This document shows, piece by piece, positions 17,601 to 24,767 of a DNA stretch of 64,000 nt. A model generated the notes under the pieces. It did not search any database. It saw nothing but the letters and a program-made list of their open reading frames with translations, and was not told where the DNA came from. Position 1 is the first letter of the stretch. Each line of letters begins with the position of its first letter. The DNA comes from Prosthecobacter sp. SYSU 5D2 (lineage in GTDB: Bacteria > Verrucomicrobiota > Verrucomicrobiia > Verrucomicrobiales > Verrucomicrobiaceae). Location of the stretch: the NCBI RefSeq assembly GCF_039655865.1, contig NZ_JBBYXL010000008.1, positions 248,001-312,000 on the forward strand. Direction: 5' to 3'. A program made the position numbers and the translations under genes.

Positions 17601-20151
17601 GCGTAAAGTCCGCAGGCTGCGGCACCAGCAGGGAGCCGTCCGTACGCGATGGTCCGCCCTCATTGCTCCGCCAGCTCAGGCCAAAGGTATCAAACATCAC
17701 CGGATAGCCCAGCAGCATACCGGTGGCAGAGTCCAGTCCGTCCAGAGCCTGCTGCACACCGCTGACACCACTGTAGCGCAGATAGAATTTCGAATTCTCC
17801 GACAGCACATACGCATCGCTCAGGTTGCCGCCAAGACGGCTGCGGAACAAACGGCCCGCATCCGGCACGGTGGCCCGTAAGTTGATGCCCGCATAGTCGC
17901 CCGCACCCGTCTCGTAGGCAGGCGTTTTGGGCGGCTCCGTCTGCGTCAGATCGGCCGGATTCACCCCGCGCAGGAGGATGAGCCCCGGTGCCTCGCCCGA
18001 GGAGAAGGCCAGCAGGTTGCTCTTTAAAAAATGCCCGCTCATCAGGAAATGCCCGCGCGAGAATTGAAACAGCGCCTCATGCGCAGGCGGTGCCGCATCA
18101 TTGAGCACCCCCCAGCTTATCTTGTGCGAGTCCACCGTATTCCCCACGCCATGCAGCCCGCCGTCCAAAGTGAAAAACAACCGGCTGTTATCCAGAGTGA
18201 GTTCATAATCTCGAAAGCTCTCCCCTCCCCCCGGACACGTACCCACCACGTCATCACAGTGCCGGCCATACCGCACGGACACCGCATTCACCCCTTCCAG
18301 CACACTGGTGGCCGGGTTCAAAAGATCCGCATTCACCTCCAGGTTACTGGTCGTCCAGGACACATTCGTCCCCTGGGGAAAATGCGATGTAAAAGAGCGC
18401 CCAGCCACCAGCGTGAACGTGGCATACAGCTCCGCCGCGCCCAGCGGCGTCACGCCCAGGTAAGGCGTTGCATTCACCGTCGCCACCTCATTCCAGTAGC
18501 CGTCGTTACTGGGCTTGACTTTCATCTCATTGGTTAGGCCGGACACCGCCGCCAGCGCATCCATCAGCGGTTTACGCACCGCATGCACCCCCGTCGCCGC
18601 CAGGGTGAACCGCGCCAGCGACGGATTCCAGGTGATGCTCGCCGCCTCGATCTTCACCGGCTTGGACTCCTCGCTGACAAAGAACTTCGGTTCACCCGAA
18701 AAGGTAACCGTCCCGGTTGGTTGCAAGCTCTGGTCCAGGTTCACATTGGCCTGCGGGCCCAGGCGATTGCTCAACCGGTTCCCGTTCAGCGTTGTGCCAT
18801 ACCCGCTGCCGGTGGGCATCCAGGTGCTGACGCTACCGCTTAGTCCGGCCTGGCTCAGCATCAGCCCGCTACGCTGAAACTGCACCGCATTCATCACCGC
18901 GATGTCCACCCCAGGACCGTTTACCGCGATAGCCCCACCCAGATAATCCGCCAGTCCCCCCGGCTTCAAAATCACCGTCAGATTGCCGCCGGTGCCAAAG
19001 CTATAGGCCGCATTCCCTTGCAGATTCCCGCCATCCACCGCCACAGGTACATTGAAACGCGGGTCCGTCGTATTCACCGTCGTGATGCCCCCGTTCAGCG
19101 CGCTGAACTGCGTGGTGATGGCACCAAAAGCCAGGTTGCCATTGAAGTGGTAAAACCTTCCAGCCAGCGTCTGCGATGCATTCCCCGTCACAAAGGCCTG
19201 GCCTGATGTCTCCTCATGACTGACCTCCAGCCGCACATAATACTCCTCCTCAAAGTCCAGCCACCCCGCCGGGTCTAACCGCAGGTCTAACAAATTCAAA
19301 TCCGAGCTGGCGACAGAAGTGGGCACCTTGATGCCGTCTTGCACCACCCAGGGGCTGATGGAAACCGAGGAACTCTTTTCCACAAAGTTCACCGCATTCC
19401 CTTCCACATCCCGCACCTGCACAATCGCATCATCCGAAGCGCGCCGCAGCTCCATCTTCAGCTTCACCGCAATGTTCGTGGCCGGATTGACCACGCTGTC
19501 CCAGGCATCATACCGCCGCAGGCGGAAGGAGCCCGCCGCATGCACGTATTCAGCCCCGGTCACCGTATCCACCAGATACCGCCGCACCGCCAGCGTGGAG
19601 CCGGTCATCTCGGCGATGACATTCCGCGCCACATCCCCCGGGCTGGTGCTGGGATAATGGTAATACGTCCGCCCCGTCGCCTCCGTACTGCTCGTCTGCG
19701 GCAGCCAGATGAAGTCAAACGGCGGCGGAGAACCTGTCGCCTCGCGTCGCGACACCTCCATCTTCATCCGCGTGCGCTCATACGGACTGATCCGCTCAGC
19801 AAACGCGGTGATGTCCGTCGTATCCGCCACCGTCGCCCCCGCCACCAATGTACCCAATGCCTTATAAGCATCCGCCACCGTCTCCCCTGTCTGGTTCAGC
19901 AACTGATAGCGCAGCCGATAAGTGCCAGCGGAAGGAAAAGTCACATTGCTGGAGCAGCGCACATAATGGCGGTTCGTCTCCGCCACCCCATCCACCGCAT
20001 CCGCCGCGATGAGGTGGGTAGAGCTTGCCTCCGCCCCCCGGTCCACAACCGCCCGGCTGTTGATCGTCTGCGCCTTTAATGCCGGTGCCAGGCCCAGGAC
20101 CAGCAGCCACAGCAGAACCCAGCGGGGAGATAGAGAAGAGGAGACAGTCAT
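14626..20151 (-). CDS. Very large exported protein with Gly-rich linker and C-terminal CxxC
   Basis: 1841 aa; signal peptide VLLWLLVLGLAPALKAQ near the N-terminus. Residues ~30-1150 look beta-rich and match no family I can name. A Gly/Ala linker at ~1236-1263 is built from an exact 42-base tandem duplication. Residues ~1330-1500 are strongly helical with heptads (QEAIAKLRAQLD, LQAQLDIDLQGIL). The last ~200 residues are again beta/Gly-rich (GGFTGGYVFGAGRIP), ending with a CPFC motif. It is the first of three giant exported genes, 68 bases downstream of the WD40 kinase gene. An 11-base motif shared with the kinase upstream region lies 43 bases before the start. Function unknown; I infer an envelope or extracellular structure. 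Confidence 0.75.
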   Translation of the reverse strand: MTVSSSLSPRWVLLWLLVLGLAPALKAQTINSRAVVDRGAEASSTHLIAADAVDGVAETNRHYVRCSSNVTFPSAGTYRLRYQLLNQTGETVADAYKALGTLVAGATVADTTDITAFAERISPYERTRMKMEVSRREATGSPPPFDFIWLPQTSSTEATGRTYYHYPSTSPGDVARNVIAEMTGSTLAVRRYLVDTVTGAEYVHAAGSFRLRRYDAWDSVVNPATNIAVKLKMELRRASDDAIVQVRDVEGNAVNFVEKSSSVSISPWVVQDGIKVPTSVASSDLNLLDLRLDPAGWLDFEEEYYVRLEVSHEETSGQAFVTGNASQTLAGRFYHFNGNLAFGAITTQFSALNGGITTVNTTDPRFNVPVAVDGGNLQGNAAYSFGTGGNLTVILKPGGLADYLGGAIAVNGPGVDIAVMNAVQFQRSGLMLSQAGLSGSVSTWMPTGSGYGTTLNGNRLSNRLGPQANVNLDQSLQPTGTVTFSGEPKFFVSEESKPVKIEAASITWNPSLARFTLAATGVHAVRKPLMDALAAVSGLTNEMKVKPSNDGYWNEVATVNATPYLGVTPLGAAELYATFTLVAGRSFTSHFPQGTNVSWTTSNLEVNADLLNPATSVLEGVNAVSVRYGRHCDDVVGTCPGGGESFRDYELTLDNSRLFFTLDGGLHGVGNTVDSHKISWGVLNDAAPPAHEALFQFSRGHFLMSGHFLKSNLLAFSSGEAPGLILLRGVNPADLTQTEPPKTPAYETGAGDYAGINLRATVPDAGRLFRSRLGGNLSDAYVLSENSKFYLRYSGVSGVQQALDGLDSATGMLLGYPVMFDTFGLSWRSNEGGPSRTDGSLLVPQPADFTLAFDNLEFNCLGAPTIGGISEGAESQELLYWNAPFQALGFEFKRAGICDLTGGKLLVAMRLSAKNVAQPLIGNVGFDTDGQIIRPADNLMGITSELPLPARMQVEGPKLNENAPAEMYTFTPTKMAYLNHEAADTRPPGDERTGFWNLVGKMDVPFFEDLRVHAHTSANPAEPLATLHMMGGWGQMFDEPGFEAAHDGFTGGSPTAYRSSAAHRVRARQLWLGLVDFDYPLQWSSARRTFRSPQAESLDLMVLEARHRVDYLSAKQAEISFGVEYNGLPRISISNALTNLVDENVGVANSIVEAAGDEVLAGIEGGVDGFADLLADRIDGLVGEAVDGVIEPGLNTFFANVKTAAGDAINTQGDVRLAVKAVVDAYLRPSGGGGGGMGAAAAGGAGGGGGMGAAAAGGAGGGGVQQAALVPMVPLDIQLQSLVGHAEAPEGLVPVMDLRLGGIENSFYAFAGDAGDMDNPLPDAGILGRNAFGNRVVLDNLVQNLVGDLAPQYAGLIASAPRFSFISDAEGALSQIQGSFGQIQEAIAKLRAQLDINAQDRSFLNHLTDLQAQLDIDLQGILLNAVADAVQAYLDEVLDEAASTIPTEAAMNAYLDRLQDDIRDRVRRELMTRLMETPAIRGVQEAVKVRLQVVNLAYREAVDAAFEEVNQIIRRALAGALSGLDDTINEHTSAMGKILKTGRVTGHVHIQEDAIRELRLDALLQMGIPDDNPMRFDGFVRIQQQDSVGPASSIEGAPEPVSACELTVGARDVALEWLSPGVRANVEVDVGFYIPDAIPVPISIGGSFETVGTMGFGGAEITNVKGTMKVGLAVAAGNTLVAGENYVGLAGGVRLSSTSLEGAFFIGRAFNTDPILFLNPQLGDLLGTGGFTGGYVFGAGRIPIVDFGCLLNLSAGVGAGVFYAAEGPTWGGQMKMSASGEALCVISVRGDVDLIGLKRGEDFRFSGQGRIKGKVGACPFCKRFSKTVRFTYQGGSWDADY
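16363..16446 (-). repeat. Two exact 42-bp tandem copies encoding a Gly/Ala linker
   Basis: Copies at 16363-16404 and 16405-16446 are identical, and a partial third begins at 16447. In the coding (minus) strand each gives 14 residues containing MGAAAAGGA with flanking glycines. The unit length keeps the frame, so copy number can change without breaking the protein. It probably forms a flexible hinge between the beta-rich and helical halves of the 1841-aa protein. Confidence 0.9.
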
Positions 20152-20193
20152 GGGGGAAAAGGACTTGCTGTCTCAGTTCACCGCATTGCCTCC

Positions 20194-20204
20194 CATTCGT
20201 TACA
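20194..20204 (-). promoter_or_regulatory. TGTAACGAATG motif upstream of the 1841-aa gene
   Basis: On the minus strand TGTAACGAATG lies 43 bases before the start of the giant gene. The identical 11 bases occur upstream of the kinase gene (23960-23970). TGTAAC resembles the AAC-containing -35 element read by many ECF sigma factors, and an ECF-like sigma gene heads the block. No -10 element is obvious, so promoter function is a hypothesis. Confidence 0.35.
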
Positions 20205-20219
20205 ACTTGTCGGATAAAA

Positions 20220-23200
20220 TTATTCCGGCCACTGCGCCCGTTCATCCGGATCGCTGGCCAGCCACTTCATCCAGGCCCGTTGTAAGTCCTGGTCATCATC
20301 AGGCAGTGCCAGCACCTCGCTGCGGGCATCGTCAAACACCTCATAGCTCATCATCTGCAAAACGTTTTCCGAAGTCAGCCGCCATCCGCCAAAACCTTCT
20401 GCAAAACGCAGAAAGCAGTCTGGCAACGGGTGGCCATCCGTCGGCGGCAGATTCCAGACGTGGATCTCCCCCTTCTTTTGTACCGCCAGCGCGTGCCGTC
20501 CATCCTTTCCGAACCCCACATTGACGATGGCGGAATCCAGAGTATAACCACAAGTAGCAGGCAGAGATTTATCCAGATGCCAGAGGGAGATCCGGCCCTC
20601 CACCTCTGCAGTCAGCAGCAGCTTTCCTTCCGGCGATTCCGCAATGTGGCTGACCGGGCTGACATGTGTCAAATACGGCCCGTCGAGCTGTCCCGTATCC
20701 GCGCTAAAACTGCGCACCCGCAGATCCCGTGAATTGTAGCTAAAAAAGCTCTCCCCGTCCCGGGCATACACCGTTTTTATCCCGCCGGCCATGGCGCTGT
20801 CACTATGCCGGGGGGTGCGCATGCGGGCCTTGGGCTGCTCCTCCCCGGTCGCCACATCCCAGACATACATCAACGCATCCTGTGAGCCGGACACCGCCCG
20901 TGTCCCCGCAGCATCCAGGCTGAGATTCAGAACGTCTGACCGGCTGCGTGACTGCACTTTCCGCTCCGTCCCTTTCTCCAAATCATAAAACATCAGCATC
21001 CCGCCTTCATGCCCCGTCACCACGATCCGGCCATCCTGGCTGAAGGCGATGGCCGTCACGATCCCCGCATCGGGTTTGAGCTCATGCTTCACCTCCCCCG
21101 TTTTCAGGGAAAGCACGCTCAGGTTCCGGCGTGCGCCATCCAGGATCAGTACCTCCCCGCATTCAGGACGGACCGCCAGCCGGGTCACGGAGCTGGGCAG
21201 TGTCCGCTCATAATTCAGCTTCCAGGCATCCAGGTCTGCCACCCAGATCCTGGTTCCCCGCGTCATTACCGCATAGGCGCCGGCGGTTTCTGCAATCTCG
21301 TACGTCGCAGGCGCCCCCCCAGCTTGCACCAAGGGTGCTTCCGCCCGCCCCTGCCAGTCCAGGCGCAGCAGCCGGCCCGACTCCGTCAAGGCGTAAACGC
21401 CCTTCCCATCTGCCCGCAGCCCGCCATGCAGCAACGGCTCCCCACACCGCACCACCTTCGGCAGCAGCTTACGCGAACGGATGTCAATGACCGCCACATT
21501 TTCCGAATGGCACGTCACCAACAGATGCTCTCCATCCGGATGGAAGGACAGTCCGGTGACCACCCGGTGCATTTGCAAAGGCGCGCCCAATGTGGCCCCC
21601 GTGCGGCCATCCAGCAGTGACACGGTGGCATTGGGCTCCTGCGTCCCCACCGCCAGCATTTCCCCATCTGCGGAGAAAGCCAGAGCCCGCACGATATCCG
21701 GCATGCGCTCCGCGTGGATGAAGCCACCCTTCAGGGTCCGCAGCCGCACGTACCCGTCCCGGCCGCCCGTCGCTACGCGTTCTCCATCAGGACTGAGCGC
21801 CAGCGCATACAGCCTGTCATGGTGCTCCAGATTGCCATGCCGCTGCCCGGTCTGGGAATCAAACACCGGGGAAAAAGTATCTCCACCCGTCACCATCACC
21901 TTTTTGCCATCTGGAGTAAAAACCACTCCGCCAGTAGGAGCATGGCGCTGTACCGGCGCTTCAAAAACCATCTCCCCGGTCCGCGCATCGTACAGCCCCA
22001 TGCGCGTATCCTCAAACCCCACCGCGATACGCGTCTCATCCGAAGAAACGGCTACGCTGGCAGGAACGGCAGGACATCGCACCTCCCACAGCAAGGCGGA
22101 TTTGGACACCTGCCAGGCCCGGATCATCCTGTCCGTGCTAGCCGTATAAAGCAGGTCCCCGTCAGGTGAAAAACCCATCGCCGTCACCTGAAAATTTAGC
22201 GGTGGCCTGCTTCCAGACACCGTCGGCATCAGCAGCGGTCTGCCCCGCAGCTTCCCGTTCTTGACCCCCCAAACACTCACCTGGCTGCCGCCATCCGAGG
22301 AGCTGGCAGAGGCCACCCACTGCCCATCCGCAGAGAGGGCAAAGGCGGACAGCGCATCCGGCTGGACAAAATTTCGCACCGTCTCCGCGCTCCCCCGCTT
22401 CCAATCCCACAGTTTTAAGGTTCCGTTTCGGACAGAGGCCGTCAGGATCTGCCGTCCCTCCGGTGGCACAAAGCCCCCCTGCCAGACCGATTCATTGTGC
22501 CTCAGCGCAGGGTTCTCCATCACCCCCGCAGGGGCCTCGGAAAGGAGCACCATCAGCCGGAACATCGCCTCCTGGTTTTGCGGATCGGTGCGCAGCGCCC
22601 GGCACAGGAGCGCCACCGCCTCACCATACTTTTTGTTATTCGCCTTTTCCTGTGAGGCCGCCGTGTCCGACTCGCTGAATACCTGGCGGGTCCTTTTTTC
22701 CGCCTTCTCGGCCCGCATCGCCATGCCAAAACTGACCAGGGAACCCACAATCAGCACTGCCAGCGCCACCGCCGCCGCCAGCACCTGCCCGCGATGCCGC
22801 CGCACAAACTTGCGTGTAAGGTAGCCCAGGCTCGGCGGGCGGGCACTGACGGCCTCGTCTAACAAAAAGCGCCGCACATCCTCACCAAACTCCCGCACGG
22901 TCTGATACCGCCTTTCGCGCTCCTTGGCCAGCGCCTTCAGCACCACCCAGTCCAGCTCATTTTCCGTGCGCGCCGTGAGCAGTTGCAGTTCCTGCGCATC
23001 CGCCCCCAGCGTCGCCAGGCGGCGGGAAGGCCGCATGGGATTGTGATCCCGGATGGCCTTCACCCATTCATCCAGCCCTACCTGCGCCAGCTGCGCCCCG
23101 CTCAGCGGCGCATGCCCGGTGATCATCTCATACAGCAGCGCTCCCAGGGAATACACATCCGCCCGCGTATCAATGTTCAGCCCGCCATGCAGCGCCTGCT

Positions 23201-23939
23201 CCGGGCTCATGTATTCCGGCGTGCCCAGCATCTGCCGGGGATGCGTATAGAGCGTGTGCGGCGTCAGTTCCTGCCACAGTGCCTTGGCGATGCCAAAGTC
23301 AATGATGGTGACCTTTGGCGGCCCCCCGTCCTGCCCTGCCGCCACCATCACATTGGACGGTTTCAGATCCCGGTGGATCACCCCTTTGGCATGCGCATGC
23401 TCCATGCCCGCGCAGATGTCCAAAAACAAATGCAGCCGTTCATCCAGCTTCAGCCGGTGCTTCGTGCAGAACAGGTTCACCGGCAGGCCGTCCACCAGCT
23501 CCATCACAAAAAAAGGCCGCCCGTCCTCCGTCGTCCCCGCATCCAGCGCCCGGGCGATGTTCGGGTGGTCCAGCATGGACAGCGCCTGCCGCTCCGCCTC
23601 AAACCGCGCCACCACCATCCGGCTGTCCAGCCCCGGTTTGATCAGCTTCAGCGCCACCTGCCGCTGAAACGGCAGTGTCTGCTCCGCCCGATAGACAATG
23701 CCAAAACCGCCCTCGCCAATCGGCTCGATCAGCCGGTATCGCCCCACCATCTCCCCCTCCTCCCGCATGGGCTCATCCATGCTCAGGGGCTCTGCCCCTT
23801 CACTGCCAAAAAAATTCGCCGCCAGGCACGCCGGGCACAGCCACACCGGCCCCTCCAGCGGCATGGGCCGCCCGCAGTCCGGGCAGGAAACGGGCCGGGG
23901 CATCGGTTTGGTGGGAATATCGTCCATCATCGCATCCAT
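20220..23939 (-). CDS. Membrane Ser/Thr protein kinase with N-terminal zinc ribbon and C-terminal WD40 repeats
   Basis: 1239 aa. Residues 19-38 hold CPDC...CPAC, a likely zinc ribbon. The kinase domain spans ~68-360: glycine loop GEGGFGIVYRAE, lysine in VALKLIK (K98), catalytic HRDLKPSN (D191), DFG (214-216) and GTPEYMSPEQ, so all catalytic residues are present. A hydrophobic helix at ~385-408 (LAAAVALAVLIVGSLVSFGM) makes it a membrane kinase. About 800 residues of WD40-like repeats follow (AFSADGEMLAVG, SFHPDGEHLLVT, AFSQDGRIVVTG), presumably an outside sensor propeller. The start could be the first ATG or Met5. The gene lies 39 bases downstream of an ECF-like sigma gene, a pairing common in Planctomycetes and Verrucomicrobia, and upstream of the giant exported proteins. 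Confidence 0.93.
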   Translation of the reverse strand: MDAMMDDIPTKPMPRPVSCPDCGRPMPLEGPVWLCPACLAANFFGSEGAEPLSMDEPMREEGEMVGRYRLIEPIGEGGFGIVYRAEQTLPFQRQVALKLIKPGLDSRMVVARFEAERQALSMLDHPNIARALDAGTTEDGRPFFVMELVDGLPVNLFCTKHRLKLDERLHLFLDICAGMEHAHAKGVIHRDLKPSNVMVAAGQDGGPPKVTIIDFGIAKALWQELTPHTLYTHPRQMLGTPEYMSPEQALHGGLNIDTRADVYSLGALLYEMITGHAPLSGAQLAQVGLDEWVKAIRDHNPMRPSRRLATLGADAQELQLLTARTENELDWVVLKALAKERERRYQTVREFGEDVRRFLLDEAVSARPPSLGYLTRKFVRRHRGQVLAAAVALAVLIVGSLVSFGMAMRAEKAEKRTRQVFSESDTAASQEKANNKKYGEAVALLCRALRTDPQNQEAMFRLMVLLSEAPAGVMENPALRHNESVWQGGFVPPEGRQILTASVRNGTLKLWDWKRGSAETVRNFVQPDALSAFALSADGQWVASASSSDGGSQVSVWGVKNGKLRGRPLLMPTVSGSRPPLNFQVTAMGFSPDGDLLYTASTDRMIRAWQVSKSALLWEVRCPAVPASVAVSSDETRIAVGFEDTRMGLYDARTGEMVFEAPVQRHAPTGGVVFTPDGKKVMVTGGDTFSPVFDSQTGQRHGNLEHHDRLYALALSPDGERVATGGRDGYVRLRTLKGGFIHAERMPDIVRALAFSADGEMLAVGTQEPNATVSLLDGRTGATLGAPLQMHRVVTGLSFHPDGEHLLVTCHSENVAVIDIRSRKLLPKVVRCGEPLLHGGLRADGKGVYALTESGRLLRLDWQGRAEAPLVQAGGAPATYEIAETAGAYAVMTRGTRIWVADLDAWKLNYERTLPSSVTRLAVRPECGEVLILDGARRNLSVLSLKTGEVKHELKPDAGIVTAIAFSQDGRIVVTGHEGGMLMFYDLEKGTERKVQSRSRSDVLNLSLDAAGTRAVSGSQDALMYVWDVATGEEQPKARMRTPRHSDSAMAGGIKTVYARDGESFFSYNSRDLRVRSFSADTGQLDGPYLTHVSPVSHIAESPEGKLLLTAEVEGRISLWHLDKSLPATCGYTLDSAIVNVGFGKDGRHALAVQKKGEIHVWNLPPTDGHPLPDCFLRFAEGFGGWRLTSENVLQMMSYEVFDDARSEVLALPDDDQDLQRAWMKWLASDPDERAQWPE

Positions 23940-23959
23940 GGCATCATCCCATCCGGGTT

Positions 23960-23970
23960 CATTCGTTACA
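23960..23970 (-). promoter_or_regulatory. TGTAACGAATG motif upstream of the WD40 kinase gene
   Basis: Identical 11-base motif to that at 20194-20204, placed in the 39-base gap between the sigma-factor stop and the kinase start. If it is a -35 element, transcription would begin near the kinase start codon, giving a leaderless message or favouring Met5 as the start. Recognition by the adjacent ECF-like sigma factor is inference. Confidence 0.35.
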
Positions 23971-23978
23971 GCGGGCCG

Positions 23979-24716
23979 TCATTTCATCAAAATGGCCTGC
24001 AGGTGCCGCAGCTCCTCCGCCACCTCCGCCTCCCCGTTTACCGTCTGGGAGATCACCTCGCACAGGGCGGAGCGGAAGTGTTTGCGGATGCGATACAGCA
24101 GCACGCGCGCATGGCCCTCCGTCACCTCCGCCTGGGCGGCAAGCTGCGCCATCGGCACCTTCGCCTCCCCACGGCTCAGCATCGGGATGAGCACCGCCGC
24201 CAGCTCCCCCTTCCCCGCCGATTCATAGTCCGCCCGCAGCCGGGCGATGGCCTGGTCCAGCACCATCAGCGCCCACCGCCGCTCATACAGCCGCTCCGGC
24301 GTGTCCACATGCGTCGGCTCCAGTTTGTACCGCTCCTCCGCCGTCAGCGAGTCCATGGAAAAGACCGTCCCCCCACCTCTCTTCTGCGCGGAATTTTTGC
24401 GATACTGCTTCGTCATCCAGTTCTGGATCGCCGTCAGCAGATAGGACCGTAGCTTGCCCTTGTCCGCCCCGCCCAGCCGCTCGATCACCTGCCGCTCCAG
24501 CAAATGCTCAAAGAACCCCTGGGTGATGTCCTGCGCATCCTCCGGCGAGGAGCCCCGCCGCCGCACATAGGCATACAGCGGATACCAATACTGCCGGCAC
24601 AGCTCCGCCATCGCCTCCCGACGCCGCGTCACATCATCGCCGCTGGCAGCCAGGACGAGGCTCCATCGCGTCTCAGGAAAGCTCGCCTTCCCGCCTACTG
24701 ACAGATCGTGAAACAC
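23979..24716 (-). CDS. ECF-like RNA polymerase sigma factor linked to the kinase
   Basis: 245 aa. The N-terminal region fits sigma region 2 (AELCRQYWYPLYAYVRRRG, EDAQDITQGFFEHLLER, SYLLTAIQNWMTKQYRK). A C-terminal helix-turn-helix (VPMAQLAAQAEVTEGHARVLLYRIRKHF) fits region 4, which reads the -35 box. It is longer than ordinary ECF factors because of a linker between the two regions, a form seen in PVC bacteria next to Ser/Thr kinases. It is the first gene of the 17-kb minus-strand block. I see no anti-sigma gene beside it, so activity may be set by kinase phosphorylation; that is inference from context. Confidence 0.88.
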   Translation of the reverse strand: MFHDLSVGGKASFPETRWSLVLAASGDDVTRRREAMAELCRQYWYPLYAYVRRRGSSPEDAQDITQGFFEHLLERQVIERLGGADKGKLRSYLLTAIQNWMTKQYRKNSAQKRGGGTVFSMDSLTAEERYKLEPTHVDTPERLYERRWALMVLDQAIARLRADYESAGKGELAAVLIPMLSRGEAKVPMAQLAAQAEVTEGHARVLLYRIRKHFRSALCEVISQTVNGEAEVAEELRHLQAILMK

Positions 24717-24767
24717 ACTCTGTCAGTGGAGCAAAATGCAACGCTACGCCAGCAAAGAAGTATAATA

